From the NCBI RefSeq assembly GCF_014279975.1, contig NZ_CP047936.1, positions 2,356,001 to 2,420,000 on the forward strand: a stretch of 64,000 bases of DNA, given 5' to 3'. The stretch's first letter is position 1; the number at the start of each line of letters is the position of its first letter. Made by a program: the position numbers and the translations under genes. The DNA comes from Synechococcus sp. BIOS-U3-1. Its GTDB lineage: Bacteria; Cyanobacteriota; Cyanobacteriia; PCC-6307; Cyanobiaceae. Under the pieces are notes generated by a model. The model was not told where the DNA came from. It did no database searches and was given only the letters and a program-made list of their open reading frames with translations. Shown here one piece after another: positions 8,237-17,449 of the stretch.

Positions 8237-9184
8237 TCAGAAGTTGTTGTCTCCCTTGAAGCCGGACAAACCCGCCAGGGTTTTCAGATCTTTGACACCT
8301 GAATCAAGCTTGCCGTTGATCTCCCAGGTGGGGAAACCTTCGATCTTCTTGCTCTGGCAAAGCGCCCGTTGACTGTTCTGACCGTCCTCAGCGCATTCAA
8401 CGACGGTGAGCTTTTTGGCAGCTTCCAAACCGAAGTCCTCCTTCTGCTCATGACAGTGAGGACACCAGTAGGCGCTGTACATGACAGCTCCAGTCGCGGT
8501 GAGATGTTCAGCCAGAGCCACCTTGGCGGGAGTGCTTGCGCTGGTGACAAGCGGAGGCGCACCAGGACCGGTCACGGCCGCCTCAGGACGGGCAGGATCC
8601 AGCACCGAGGCCCAGATCAGACTGCCCAGCAACACAGCCAAAGCCAGAAGAATTCCACGGAAGAACAGCTGCGAGGGGTCGTCCCATCCACCGCCAATCA
8701 CGCAAAGGATCAGCAGCAGAACCGACAACGTCGCTGAGAGCACGCAGAAGAAACAGAAGGCCTGAATCTTGAAGACCATCAAGCCCAGCAGCACCATGCT
8801 GAAGACAGCCATCCCCAGCGAAACAGTGAACAGTCCCCACCAAGTGCGCCGGGACAGATCACTGCGGTTCTCCATCAACCCCGGTAGCAATGGCACTAGG
8901 GCCATCACCAGAACAGCGAGGTAAGCAAGCAGACCGGCAAAAGACAGCGGGATGCTGAAGGTCTCCGTCTGGGCAAGGGTTCCCCAGGGACTATTTAGGA
9001 CCATGTCGCAACCATCACCGCCCATCGGGCAGGTGAGGTCACCGAGCATCCCCCAACGCTTCAGGGTGATCGAACCCGTATCGATCACTCCGACGGTTCC
9101 CAGCACCGCCATGCTGATGCGCGCCCATTTGAAGCCCTGGTCTTGGCGACGACGGCTGGTGAGTCGGGTGGTGCCCATGCGCAC
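8237..9184 (-). CDS. VKOR-thioredoxin fusion (disulfide bond formation)
   Basis: A 315-residue membrane protein. The N-terminal half is a vitamin K epoxide reductase domain with about four to five membrane helices, the loop cysteines in CPMGGDGCDMV and the CFFC redox pair in KIQAFCFFCVLSA. The C-terminal half is a thioredoxin-like domain facing the lumen or periplasm with a CPHC active site in AYWCPHCHEQKEDFG. Cyanobacterial homologues reoxidise their own thioredoxin domain and pass electrons to quinone, so that disulfides form in lumenal proteins. The start at 9184 lies 63 nt from the divergent rimO. Length and layout are typical of the fusion. Confidence 0.92.
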   Translation of the reverse strand: MRMGTTRLTSRRRQDQGFKWARISMAVLGTVGVIDTGSITLKRWGMLGDLTCPMGGDGCDMVLNSPWGTLAQTETFSIPLSFAGLLAYLAVLVMALVPLLPGLMENRSDLSRRTWWGLFTVSLGMAVFSMVLLGLMVFKIQAFCFFCVLSATLSVLLLILCVIGGGWDDPSQLFFRGILLALAVLLGSLIWASVLDPARPEAAVTGPGAPPLVTSASTPAKVALAEHLTATGAVMYSAYWCPHCHEQKEDFGLEAAKKLTVVECAEDGQNSQRALCQSKKIEGFPTWEINGKLDSGVKDLKTLAGLSGFKGDNNF

Positions 9185-9247
9185 TGAACGGATTACTCAA
9201 ATTTTGGCAGCAATCAGCACGAGATTTATGGTGAAAGTCGATGCGCA

Positions 9248-10654
9248 GTGCCCATGTCACCGGACCAACCTCCCGGACGCGACATGGTCAGCACACGGCC
9301 GACCGTGGCTTTCGCCCATCTGGGATGCGAAAAGAACCGGGTCGACACTGAACATATGCTCGGACTGCTGACGCAAGCGGGCTATGGCGTCAGCAGTGAC
9401 GAAAGTGACGCCAACGTGGTGGTTGTGAACACCTGCAGCTTCATCCAGGAAGCCCGAGAAGAATCGGTCCGGACCCTGGTAGGACTCGCTGAGCAAGGCA
9501 AGGAACTGATCATCGCCGGCTGCCTGGCACAGCATTTTCAGGAGGAGCTGCTCGACTCCCTACCGGAAGCCAAAGCCATCGTCGGCACTGGCGATTACCA
9601 ACACATCGTGGAGGTTCTGGAGCGGGTCGAGGCCGGGGAACGCGTTAATCGGGTCAGCAAGAACCCGACGTTCGTCGGCGATGAAACACTGCCTAGGTAT
9701 CGCACCACTGGAGAAGCGGTTGCTTATCTGAAAGTGGCCGAAGGTTGCGATTATCGCTGCGCGTTTTGTATCATTCCGCATCTACGCGGCAATCAGCGTT
9801 CCAGAACGATCGAATCGATCGTGACAGAAGCCCATCAACTGGCTGAGCAGGGCGTTCAGGAACTGATTCTGATCAGCCAGATCACCACCAATTACGGGCT
9901 TGATATCTATGGACGACCTCGCCTTGCGGATCTTCTCAGGGCTCTCGGTGAGGTGGAGATTCCCTGGATCCGGGTTCATTACGCCTACCCCACAGGTCTG
10001 ACCCCTGAAGTGATCTCGGCTTACAGAGAAGTCCCCAACGTTCTTCCCTATCTCGATCTGCCTCTTCAGCACAGCCACCCCAAGGTGTTGAGGGCCATGA
10101 ACCGTCCCTGGCAGGCGGATGTCAACGAACGGTTGATGAGTCAGTTACGAGAGCAGCTACCGGATGCCGTGATGCGCACCACCCTGATCGTGGGCTTTCC
10201 CGGTGAAACGGAGGAGCAATTCGAGCACCTGGCTGGGTTCCTCGAGAGCCAGCGCTTCGACCATGTTGGAGTGTTCACCTACTCAGCAGAGGAAGGAACC
10301 GCCGCGGCCAAGCTCCCGAATCCGGTGCCAGCCGAGATTGCCACCGCCAGGAAAGATCGGCTGATGACCCTGCAACAACCAATCTCAGCCGAAGCCAACA
10401 CTCGCTGGGTGGGACGCACCGTGGATGTGCTGATCGAACAGCACAACCCGAGCACAGGAGCCATGATTGGGCGTTGCGCTCGCTTCGCACCTGAAGTAGA
10501 TGGCGAAGTGCAAGTCCAGCCACGCGCGGATGGCATGCAAGCAGGACCAGGGACCATGGTTCCAGTTCGAATCAATGGAGCCGACATCTACGACCTAAAC
10601 GGCGAAATCGTGGGAGCAACCGAAATGGTGGCCTCAGCTCGCACCAGCCATTGA
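9248..10654 (+). CDS. rimO: Ribosomal protein S12 methylthiotransferase RimO
   Basis: A 468-residue radical-SAM methylthiotransferase acting on the conserved aspartate of ribosomal protein S12. The N-terminal MTTase domain has three cluster cysteines (LGCEKN, NTCSF, AGCLAQ), the radical SAM core has [11 protein letters not shown] (C-x3-C-x2-C) followed by LRGNQRSR, and a TRAM domain occupies roughly the last 70 residues. GxxE-type SAM motifs are present in the barrel. The frame could also start at a downstream in-frame codon near [14 protein letters not shown]. It overlaps the following MFS gene by 4 nt (TTGA). Confidence 0.93.
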   Translation: MPMSPDQPPGRDMVSTRPTVAFAHLGCEKNRVDTEHMLGLLTQAGYGVSSDESDANVVVVNTCSFIQEAREESVRTLVGLAEQGKELIIAGCLAQHFQEELLDSLPEAKAIVGTGDYQHIVEVLERVEAGERVNRVSKNPTFVGDETLPRYRTTGEAVAYLKVAEGCDYRCAFCIIPHLRGNQRSRTIESIVTEAHQLAEQGVQELILISQITTNYGLDIYGRPRLADLLRALGEVEIPWIRVHYAYPTGLTPEVISAYREVPNVLPYLDLPLQHSHPKVLRAMNRPWQADVNERLMSQLREQLPDAVMRTTLIVGFPGETEEQFEHLAGFLESQRFDHVGVFTYSAEEGTAAAKLPNPVPAEIATARKDRLMTLQQPISAEANTRWVGRTVDVLIEQHNPSTGAMIGRCARFAPEVDGEVQVQPRADGMQAGPGTMVPVRINGADIYDLNGEIVGATEMVASARTSH

Positions 10655-11877
10655 GCCACCCTTCATCACATGCACGCCAACGCATCATCTTCCTGATCGC
10701 ATCTGGCTTGAGCACTGCCGGTTCCTTCGCAGGGCTCACCGCTAAGGGATGGATCCTGATGGATGAAACCAAGGCACCCATGGTGCTAGCCCTGCATTTC
10801 GCCGCTCTCTCCCTGCCCACCATGCTGGTGAGCGGTCCCGCCGGCGTGCTCACCGACCGGGTTGGCTGTGAGCGGGTGTTGATTCAGGCGCAGTGGGCAC
10901 TGCTCGGAGCTGGCTTGCTGGGAGCTCTTTCCATCCCAGTGTTCGATGGGCAAGCACAGATTTTGATGCTGCTAGCCAGCACCTTGCTAGTGGGCATTGC
11001 CGGTGCCTATGAACTCACAGCTCGCAATAAGTACTGCGCTCTGCTGGTAGACGAAAACTCCGAGCTGGCACCCTTCCTGACGAGCTTCTCGGTGGTCTTC
11101 AACGTCGGCAAGCTAGTGGGACCTCTTTTAGGGGGCTGGCTTATCACTCTGACGGGACCGGCCACAGCCCTCACCCTGGATGCAGGCACCTATCTGATAC
11201 CGATCGCCAGTGTGATTTGGCTGCTGAATCCGAGAACAGAACTGGAGGAGCGCAGTGCTCCTGGAGAAAAGGCATCACTACGTGTGGCCTGGCGGGAATG
11301 CGGCAGCACCCTGAGGCATGTGTTGATGTTCACCGGCTTGATGTGCGTGGTGGGGTTTTTCCACCCTGGGCTTGGGCCCTTGATCGCCGCTCGCGAGCTG
11401 GGAAATACACCCATGGATCTTGCGATTTTCACCAGCGTTCTGGCCCTCGGGAGCATTGCTGGTGGACTACTGCTGCAACGCAACAGTCATCGCTTCTGCC
11501 GAAGACCCTCGCGAACTCTGGCCGGTTTTGCACTGATTACAGCCATAGCTCAGCTGGGCATGGCCTACGGCGGGGACGTGCCCTTCTTGCTTGCCATGAC
11601 GCTGTTAATTGGAGCAGGTACTGCAGGACTGCTAAGCAGCAGCAATCTGATCACCCAAGTGGGTTCAACGCAGATCTTGCGCGGACGAATGGCCGGCCTT
11701 GGTCAGATTGCCTTTCTGGGAGGGGGTGGACTCAGTGGTCTGATCGCCGCGCAACTCACTGTGACGATCGGGCTTCAGGCAACCTTCGCCATCAGCGGGT
11801 CCGTCGGTGTTGTGCTTGCCCTGTTTGAAATCTGGCGGCGCGGTGGAACAGTGCTGAATGAGGTCAGATCAGTTTGA
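10651..11877 (+). CDS. Major facilitator superfamily transporter
   Basis: A 408-residue polytopic protein with about 12 hydrophobic helices. The loop [19 protein letters not shown] between helices 2 and 3 matches the MFS motif A (G-x3-D-R-x-G-R/K-R type), and the sequence resembles the EntS/MefA group of drug or siderophore exporters. The substrate is unknown. The start is TTG at 10651, within a TTGA overlap with rimO, which implies coupled translation. Its 3' end overlaps the tiny convergent petL candidate by 14 nt. A second possibility is a start further downstream near residue 10, since the first residues are hydrophilic. Confidence 0.85.
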   Translation: MSHPSSHARQRIIFLIASGLSTAGSFAGLTAKGWILMDETKAPMVLALHFAALSLPTMLVSGPAGVLTDRVGCERVLIQAQWALLGAGLLGALSIPVFDGQAQILMLLASTLLVGIAGAYELTARNKYCALLVDENSELAPFLTSFSVVFNVGKLVGPLLGGWLITLTGPATALTLDAGTYLIPIASVIWLLNPRTELEERSAPGEKASLRVAWRECGSTLRHVLMFTGLMCVVGFFHPGLGPLIAARELGNTPMDLAIFTSVLALGSIAGGLLLQRNSHRFCRRPSRTLAGFALITAIAQLGMAYGGDVPFLLAMTLLIGAGTAGLLSSSNLITQVGSTQILRGRMAGLGQIAFLGGGGLSGLIAAQLTVTIGLQATFAISGSVGVVLALFEIWRRGGTVLNEVRSV

Positions 11878-11956
11878 TCCGGCGAAGCACGAAACTGAGT
11901 GCCACAGCGGTGGTGAGCCCAGCTCCGACCAGACCTACGTAGATGAGGACGCCCAT
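11864..11956 (-). CDS. petL: Probable cytochrome b6f complex subunit PetL
   Basis: A 30-residue open frame on the minus strand starting MGVLIYVGLVGAG, followed by one hydrophobic helix and ending LRRIKLI. A single membrane helix of about 30 residues with a C-terminal basic 'xIKLI' tail is the pattern of PetL, a small stabilising subunit of cytochrome b6f in the thylakoid membrane. The reading uses an ATG at 11956 and a TGA at 11864. The last 14 nt overlap the 3' end of the convergent MFS gene. Other small thylakoid proteins (PetG, PetN, PetM, Psb30) fit less well because their conserved residues are absent. Identity rests on a short sequence. Confidence 0.62.
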   Translation of the reverse strand: MGVLIYVGLVGAGLTTAVALSFVLRRIKLI

Positions 11957-12115
11957 GCCTGTCACAGATTGCAGCACCTATTAGATCAGAGATTAGGTCT
12001 GGAATCAGCCGATCCCCCTTAAGCTTCTGCACAACGAAATCAAATAAAAACGGAAGGTTCTGTCCGCAGGGTCGACCGCACGTCACAGACAGGCCCACCT
12101 TCCTCGCCACGGATC

Positions 12116-13690
12116 ATGCGCACCTTATTTATTTATCCCCTCTTCCCGAAGACTTTCTGGAGTTACGAGAAGATCCTGGAGCTGGTGAATCGCAAGGTAC
12201 TGCTCCCTCCCCTGGGACTGGTCACCGTGGCTGCACTGCTCCCCCAGGAATGGGACATGAAGCTCGTCGATCGCAACGTTCGGGAGATCAGTGAAGAGGA
12301 ATGGAATTGGGCCGAGCTGGTGGTGATATCAGGAATGATCGTCCAAAAAGACGATATGCAGATTCAAATCGCTGAAGCCAAGCGCCGCGGGTTGCCAGTG
12401 GCCGTGGGAGGCCCCTACGCCAGTTCCACGCCGGATGCGCCGGAAATCGAACAGGCCGACTTCAAAGTTCTAGATGAAGGTGAAATCACCCTTCCGATGT
12501 TCATCGAGGCCATTCAAAAAGGTGATAGCGGCGGTCGATTCAGCTCAGAAGGAGAAAAACCTGATGTCACGGCAACTCCGATTCCCCGCTTCGACCTGCT
12601 GCAGCTCGATGCTTACGACTCGATGAGTGTGCAGTTCTCGAGGGGCTGTCCATTCAATTGCGAGTTCTGCGACATCATCGTTCTCTACGGACGCAAACCA
12701 CGCACCAAGAATCCTGAGCAGCTCATCGCTGAGCTCCAGAGCTTGTACGACCTGGGCTGGAGACGATCCATCTTCCTTGTGGATGACAACTTCATCGGCA
12801 ACAAGCGCAACGCCAAGCTGTTACTGCCTCAGATCAGAAGCTGGCAGGAAGAGCGGGGCTACCCCTTCAGCTTCGCGACTGAAGCGTCGGTCGATCTTGC
12901 CGATGACGAGGAGATGATGCGCATGATGCATGAAGCACGCTTTGAAAGTGTGTTCCTCGGCATCGAGACTCCGGATGAGGCGAGTCTTGCAACCTCTAGA
13001 AAACTTCAGAACACACGCAACCCATTAGATGCGGCCGTGGACCGAATCACGGCGAACGGTATCCGCGTGATGGCAGGTTTCATCATCGGTTTCGACGGTG
13101 AAAAAGACGGCGCAGGCCGTCGCATTGTGGACTTCGTGACCAGAACCGGAATTCCTGCAGCCATGATGGGAATGCTGCAGGCGCTTCCGAATACCGCGCT
13201 CTGGCATCGCCTCGAGAAAGAAGGGCGTCTGATTCAGGACAAGTCCGCCGCAAAGGGTGTGAATCAGACCAACCTGCTGAATTTCAAACCCACTCGCCCG
13301 ATCCGGGACATCGCCAATGAATACGTCGATGCCTTTTGTGCGCTTTATGAACCCAATGCGTACATGGATCGCGTTTACTCCTACTACCTGAAAATGGGTG
13401 CTCCCCGCTGGAAAGGCACATCCAAGCTGCCAACCTGGACTGACATCAAGGCCCTGTCCATCGTGGTCTGGAGACAGGGGCTTAAGCGTGACACCCGAAG
13501 TCGCTTCTGGCGCTACATGCTCAGCATGGCTCGACGCAATCCAGCGATGCTCGAGCAATTCCTTGTAGTGCTTGCACACAACGAGCACTTCCTCGAATAC
13601 CGCGCAATCGTGCAACGCGAAATCCGTGAACAATTGGAATCCTTGCCACCTGAGGAGCCCAGCACGTCGCGCGAACTGCTAACTGCCTGA
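12116..13690 (+). CDS. B12-binding domain radical SAM protein
   Basis: A 524-residue protein with an N-terminal cobalamin-binding-like Rossmann domain (residues ~1-135, including VAVGGPYASSTPDAPE), a radical SAM barrel with the cluster motif RGCPFNCEFCDIIVLYGRK (C-x3-C-x2-C, residues ~174-192), and a C-terminal DUF4070-type region. The layout is that of class B radical SAM enzymes such as the hopanoid C-2 methylase HpnP and the magnesium-protoporphyrin cyclase relative BchE. No hopanoid genes are seen nearby, so the substrate is left open. ATG at 12116, with a leader of about 160 nt after petL. Its terminator (13713-13745) lies within the convergent neighbour. Confidence 0.85.
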   Translation: MRTLFIYPLFPKTFWSYEKILELVNRKVLLPPLGLVTVAALLPQEWDMKLVDRNVREISEEEWNWAELVVISGMIVQKDDMQIQIAEAKRRGLPVAVGGPYASSTPDAPEIEQADFKVLDEGEITLPMFIEAIQKGDSGGRFSSEGEKPDVTATPIPRFDLLQLDAYDSMSVQFSRGCPFNCEFCDIIVLYGRKPRTKNPEQLIAELQSLYDLGWRRSIFLVDDNFIGNKRNAKLLLPQIRSWQEERGYPFSFATEASVDLADDEEMMRMMHEARFESVFLGIETPDEASLATSRKLQNTRNPLDAAVDRITANGIRVMAGFIIGFDGEKDGAGRRIVDFVTRTGIPAAMMGMLQALPNTALWHRLEKEGRLIQDKSAAKGVNQTNLLNFKPTRPIRDIANEYVDAFCALYEPNAYMDRVYSYYLKMGAPRWKGTSKLPTWTDIKALSIVVWRQGLKRDTRSRFWRYMLSMARRNPAMLEQFLVVLAHNEHFLEYRAIVQREIREQLESLPPEEPSTSRELLTA

Positions 13691-13695
13691 CCTGG

Positions 13696-14073
13696 TCAAT
13701 CCTGACTGTATGGAAGCCCTGCTTTCAAGCAGGCTTCGGCTTTTTGCAGCTCCCTGCCTAGGTACAAGGCGTGATCAAGTCGGCTAACAGGAAGTGGTCC
13801 ATCGGCTTCAGTCAAAGCAATCCCTAACTCCTTAGCGGTTCTGCCTCGGAAGCAAGTACTCGGCAACCGCGGGCCACCGCCACGGCAGGACAGAACTTCT
13901 CCGGTTTCCGGATCGATGGCACGGCCTCGTTCGTCCACATCATTGCTGTAGTGCTCTGCAATGAGCTCACCGGACTCGGCATCAAGCTTGATCAGGAAAT
14001 ACCCAGATGGATCAAGCTCGATGAACCGCTGCGAAAGCTGGTCGTCAAGTGAGGAAGTGCCTTCTGCCATCAT
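13696..14073 (-). CDS. Small DUF4346-type cyanobacterial protein
   Basis: A 125-residue soluble protein without signal peptide. The core DPSGYFLIKLDAESGELIAE resembles the DUF4346 family, which in other cyanobacteria is also found attached to larger proteins. An SxCFRGRTAKELGIALTE stretch follows. No catalytic motif is evident. Two ATG codons (14073, 14070) follow a GTG; ATG at 14073 is taken. The gene is convergent with the B12-radical SAM gene (5-nt gap), and the last ~45 nt of its coding sequence contain that gene's terminator hairpin. It is 22 nt upstream of the FemAB-like gene's stop, in the opposite order of transcription (FemAB-like first). Confidence 0.7.
   Translation of the reverse strand: MMAEGTSSLDDQLSQRFIELDPSGYFLIKLDAESGELIAEHYSNDVDERGRAIDPETGEVLSCRGGGPRLPSTCFRGRTAKELGIALTEADGPLPVSRLDHALYLGRELQKAEACLKAGLPYSQD
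13713..13745 (+). terminator. Terminator of the B12-radical SAM gene, inside the convergent ORF
   Basis: A stem of about 10-11 bp with one bulged C (13713-13724 with 13727-13737, the innermost pairs opening to a small loop), followed by GGC and five T at 13741-13745. It is positioned 23 nt after the stop of the plus-strand gene and lies within the coding sequence for the last residues of the minus-strand DUF4346 gene. Confidence 0.7.
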
Positions 14074-14094
14074 CACACCTTACAAATGATCGCC

Positions 14095-15276
14095 TCAGAC
14101 CATCAATTCAGGCGGCTTAGTGCGGAAGGGAAGCTCGGCGTTGATGGCCTCGATCTCCTCCTCCATCAGACCATTCGCCCTGGGCAGCCAGGAGCGGATC
14201 AGTCCATCCATCCGCGGTTCATACCAGCGATGAAGGCTGGTCCGAGCTTGCGCCACAAAACCTCGTCTGCGCTTATGACTGCCACCCGCCCCTGGATCAA
14301 AGCTGTGCAGGCCCTGACGCAGGGCCCACTCGATCGGCGCGTAGTAACAGACCTCAAAATGAAGACAATCGATGTCTTCCTCACTGCCCCAGTAGCGCCC
14401 CCAGAGATGGCAATCGTCCTGGACACACAAGGACATCGCCACAGGTGCAAAGGGATCTCCGCGATGGGCACTGAACAGCACCACATGCTGAGCCAGTGCA
14501 GGGTCAACCAGTCGCTTGAAAAATGAACCCTGAAGATATTTGCTTCCCCAAGGGCCCCAACGGGCGCAATGCTGCTCATAGAACGAATGCATGCGCACCA
14601 ACAGCTCAGGCGTGAGTTCTGAGCCAGTCAGGGGCGTCACGACTAGCCCTGCCTGGCTCACCGCCTTGCGTTCGCGCTTAATATTGCGCCTCTGATTGGC
14701 ATTGAAGCCAGCTAGATAGTCGGAGAAATCCTTTTGGTCTTCCGCAGACCAGAGGCTCTGGTGATTCACCCATCCCGCACAGCCCGCAGCCTCAGCCAAG
14801 GGCTGCCAGAGAGGATCTACGTAGAGAAAGTTACAGCTGAGAATGTTATTGCGAGCTGCGAACTCATCAATCAGCTGAAGCATCATGACTGTGATGTCCT
14901 GAGCATCTTCATCCGGATGGATGTGGAAGCGATAGCCCTCCACAGGGCTAACTGGACTCATCCCGATCAGCTTGGGGTAGTAGCGCAGCCCGAGATCACC
15001 TGCCAGGCGTGCGAACGACTGATCAAAGATGAATTCGCCGTAGCTGTGTCCTTTGAGATAGAGAGGAGCGACTGCAATCAGGTTGTCTTCACCCCTCCAA
15101 AGCGATAGGTGCAGTGGCTGCCAGCCCTGATCCGGCGCCACACTGCCTGAATTCTCAAGAGCCTCAAGCCAAGACCAGCGATAAAAGGGGTTCGCATGCT
15201 CTGCGAGCAACTCCTCCCATTGCAGCTGTGGGATCTCTTGGATGCTGCGATGCCAACGAGCCGTGAGCGATGCCAT
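14095..15276 (-). CDS. FemAB/GNAT-like N-acyltransferase (DUF482 type)
   Basis: About 393 residues. The start of the conserved part is ELLAEHANPFYRWSWLEALENS, then APLYLKGHSYGEFIFDQSFA, and a second half with FNANQRRNIKRERKAV and the C-terminal SFDPGAGGSHKRRRGFV. These belong to the 'peptidogalycan biosynthesis/FemAB-like' family, which has a duplicated GNAT fold. The enzymatic role is unproven. The frame is open to 15363, but ATG at 15276 removes a 29-residue hydrophobic and basic extension that overlaps the divergent neighbour region, and is preferred. Neighbour 15362-15826 is divergent and would share the promoter region. Confidence 0.8.
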   Translation of the reverse strand: MASLTARWHRSIQEIPQLQWEELLAEHANPFYRWSWLEALENSGSVAPDQGWQPLHLSLWRGEDNLIAVAPLYLKGHSYGEFIFDQSFARLAGDLGLRYYPKLIGMSPVSPVEGYRFHIHPDEDAQDITVMMLQLIDEFAARNNILSCNFLYVDPLWQPLAEAAGCAGWVNHQSLWSAEDQKDFSDYLAGFNANQRRNIKRERKAVSQAGLVVTPLTGSELTPELLVRMHSFYEQHCARWGPWGSKYLQGSFFKRLVDPALAQHVVLFSAHRGDPFAPVAMSLCVQDDCHLWGRYWGSEEDIDCLHFEVCYYAPIEWALRQGLHSFDPGAGGSHKRRRGFVAQARTSLHRWYEPRMDGLIRSWLPRANGLMEEEIEAINAELPFRTKPPELMV

Positions 15277-15361
15277 CCAGGGCCAAGTGAAACGACTCGG
15301 CAACGACACTAACCAGCGAAACCTCAAGAGGAGAAAATGAAGGCGCGTTTGGGCCGGGGTC

Positions 15362-15826
15362 ATGCCCAGATGGTCTCAGCAGAACCTGAGATGGATCACA
15401 ACGCTGTTGATCTCTCCCCTGCTTCTGGAGTTGAGCTCCGCTCATCAAACTGCCAAGGCGGGGCTGTTCCAGCCCTTGATTCAACTGTTGCAACCACAGA
15501 TCGAACGCCAGCTTGTGAACGAATGCCGTCAGCTGGCTGAACAGGCTCTGGGTGGTGTTGCAGCCGAGATCGCTCCGACAGGCCGTTTGAGCAGTGCAGT
15601 CGAAGAGCCTTGCCGGAAATTAGCCCGCCCTGTCAGTGAGTGTCTGATCAGAGAAACAAGCCGAAGTGGCAGGGAGCTGGGAGTGCTAACGGAACTGCTA
15701 AGAGGCAGGGTTGGCGACGACGCGAGTGTGGTGATTCAACGTTGCCTGGCATCCCTGACTGGCCTTCCCCCATCCAGGCTGAATCAGATTCCCGTTCAGG
15801 AATTAATCGAGCGATTACGTCGGTAG
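15362..15826 (+). CDS. Conserved small exported protein, unknown
   Basis: A 154-residue protein beginning with a basic, then hydrophobic segment (RWITTLLISPLLLELSSAHQ), which reads as a signal peptide or membrane anchor, followed by a helical, charged domain with four cysteines (near residues 55, 83, 94 and 127). No known motif was recognised. Codon choice matches neighbouring genes, so it is likely a real gene. It ends 31 nt inside the 3' end of the convergent RibD-type gene. It begins 86 nt from the preferred start of the divergent FemAB-like gene. Confidence 0.6.
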   Translation: MPRWSQQNLRWITTLLISPLLLELSSAHQTAKAGLFQPLIQLLQPQIERQLVNECRQLAEQALGGVAAEIAPTGRLSSAVEEPCRKLARPVSECLIRETSRSGRELGVLTELLRGRVGDDASVVIQRCLASLTGLPPSRLNQIPVQELIERLRR

Positions 15827-16500
15827 TGCACTAGGAGTTCATTATCGCCAAGGGAACGAGCATCCACCAAGCTCCATGCCTGCGAAGACGCGAGCGACGC
15901 TGGTAATGGAGTCTCCGCCTGCAGCAGCCAATGGAAGGATCCGCCCAGGATCCTGGGACTCAGAGTCAGTTGCAACTCATCAACGGCATCCTGGGCCAGC
16001 AAAGAGTGAGTCAAGACAGCGCCACCCAGAAGGACCAACCGCGACCAGCCCTTGGTGGCCAGATCATTCAGCGTTTTGCTCCACCGGGACGACAATCGAC
16101 AACAAGACTGGAAGCCAGGAACAGACCCGTCGCATGCAGACAGCAGATGGCGTTCGAAAGGTTGCTGGAAAAAAGGCCACTCCAAAGGAAATCCAGCCTC
16201 ACGACTGACAACTAATGCTGCCGGTTGAGGCGAGCGTCCTTGGACATGACGTTGGTTCAACAGATCCCAATCACGGATCACACAACTGGAGTGATGGGCT
16301 CTGAGTGTGCCCGCTCCGATCAGAGCTGCATCACTCCAGGCAAGCGCCTCCTCTAGAACACGACGATCACCCGATCCACCTAGCTGAGCTGCCCCTCCAG
16401 TCGGCGGAGCAAGACGGCCATCGAGACTGACAGCGAGCACCAAGCGAACCTTGGGTTGCAGGAGCGATGAGGGGAATTCAGACAGGAACCGCCGCCTCAA
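15796..16500 (-). CDS. RibD C-terminal-type reductase
   Basis: A 234-residue protein of the RibD_C/dihydrofolate-reductase-like fold without a deaminase domain. Motifs: VRLVLAVSLDGRLAPPTGG near residue 18, GSGDRRVLEEALAWSDA, the NADPH-site phrase WSDAALIGAGTLRAHHSS, and the late LVLLGGAVLTHSLL...DELQLTLSPRILGG. It may be the reductase of riboflavin synthesis acting with a separate deaminase, or a pterin/folate reductase, which its position after a pterin-synthase-like gene makes attractive. Start is TTG at 16500, overlapping the upstream gene by 23 nt, so the two are probably co-transcribed. Its 3' end overlaps the convergent small gene by 31 nt. Confidence 0.82.
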   Translation of the reverse strand: MRRRFLSEFPSSLLQPKVRLVLAVSLDGRLAPPTGGAAQLGGSGDRRVLEEALAWSDAALIGAGTLRAHHSSCVIRDWDLLNQRHVQGRSPQPAALVVSREAGFPLEWPFFQQPFERHLLSACDGSVPGFQSCCRLSSRWSKTLNDLATKGWSRLVLLGGAVLTHSLLAQDAVDELQLTLSPRILGGSFHWLLQAETPLPASLASSQAWSLVDARSLGDNELLVHYRRNRSINS

Positions 16501-17398
16501 GCGTCGAAGGAGTCATCTCCAGCTGGGGGACTTCGGCATAAACCTCAGCCGCATTGTTGGGGCTTTCCTGCAAGCGCACCTTGTGGAGACTGGCACCAAT
16601 CGCCTTGATGGGAGACGACAGACGGTCTGCGATATGCAGCGCAATGTTCTCTGCTGTGGGAACACATTCAGCGAAAAAGGGCACATCCTTGTTCAGGAAC
16701 GTGTGATCAAACGGCTCAACCACAAGGTCATCCACGAGGCGTTGCAGCGCGGAGAGATCGCAGACCATGCCGGAGCGCGGATCGATCGGGCCTCGCACCG
16801 TGACATCAACTAGATAGTTGTGGCCATGACCGTGGGGACGTGCGCACTTGCCATAAATGCGCTCGTTCTCTTCCTGGCTGAGTTCAGGTCTTGCCAAGCG
16901 ATGGGCAGCAGCGAAATGGGTGCGGATCGTGAGAAAGGCGTCCATGGGATGTCCGAGATAGTCGGCCCAGAGGCCTGGTTGTTCGTAGAGGCGCAATGCC
17001 GTGATGGGCAGATGAGGGCTCAGACGAGCCCAAATCTGCCGGACGATGGCCTCAGTGGTGGGTAGACAACCCTCCGGCTTGGACACATCGAATTCGGGCC
17101 AGGCGTCGTTGAGAAAGCGAAAGTCGAGCTGGCCGGTGACCTCGCTGCGGATGGCGTGCTTCACCTCCGAGAGATTGAGCACCATGCCATGCGAATCAAG
17201 GCCACCGGCCATCGAAACAATCAGCTCATAGTTGTGACCATGGCCAGGAGCCAGTGCGCAGGGGCCGAAACGCGCGGCATTGTCATCAGCGGACAATTCA
17301 GGCAACCAATACCGGTGGCTCGCACTGAAACAAGCACGTCGGGTGATGACGCAACCACGTCCGCGGCCATGACGTGCAATTGACTTCATTTCAGTCAT
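16478..17398 (-). CDS. Tandem 6-pyruvoyl-tetrahydropterin synthase-like protein
   Basis: A 306-residue protein with two PTPS/QueD domains in a row. Domain 1 (about 20-150) has the zinc histidines in FSASHRYW and GHGHNY and a cysteine in GPCALAPGHGHNY. Domain 2 (about 155-295) has AAAHRL, GKCARPHGHGHNY, the catalytic pair in PFDHTFLN and the substrate glutamate in RLQESPNN. The C-x5-HGH spacing is that of PTPS proper. Domain 1 has LDFRFLN where the catalytic Asp-His pair should be, so it may be impaired. The protein probably makes a tetrahydropterin, for a queuosine-type base or a pterin glycoside. It overlaps the RibD-type reductase gene by 23 nt. Confidence 0.88.
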   Translation of the reverse strand: MTEMKSIARHGRGRGCVITRRACFSASHRYWLPELSADDNAARFGPCALAPGHGHNYELIVSMAGGLDSHGMVLNLSEVKHAIRSEVTGQLDFRFLNDAWPEFDVSKPEGCLPTTEAIVRQIWARLSPHLPITALRLYEQPGLWADYLGHPMDAFLTIRTHFAAAHRLARPELSQEENERIYGKCARPHGHGHNYLVDVTVRGPIDPRSGMVCDLSALQRLVDDLVVEPFDHTFLNKDVPFFAECVPTAENIALHIADRLSSPIKAIGASLHKVRLQESPNNAAEVYAEVPQLEMTPSTLEAAVPV

Positions 17399-17449
17399 GT
17401 GACGGTCCGGCCAGAGGGCATCCTAATGAGCTAACGGCAATTCCGAGTC

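Noticed and set aside
11864-11956. PetG, PetN, PetM or Psb30 as identity of the small peptide
   Set aside because: Their conserved residues are missing; the C-terminal xIKLI end fits PetL only.
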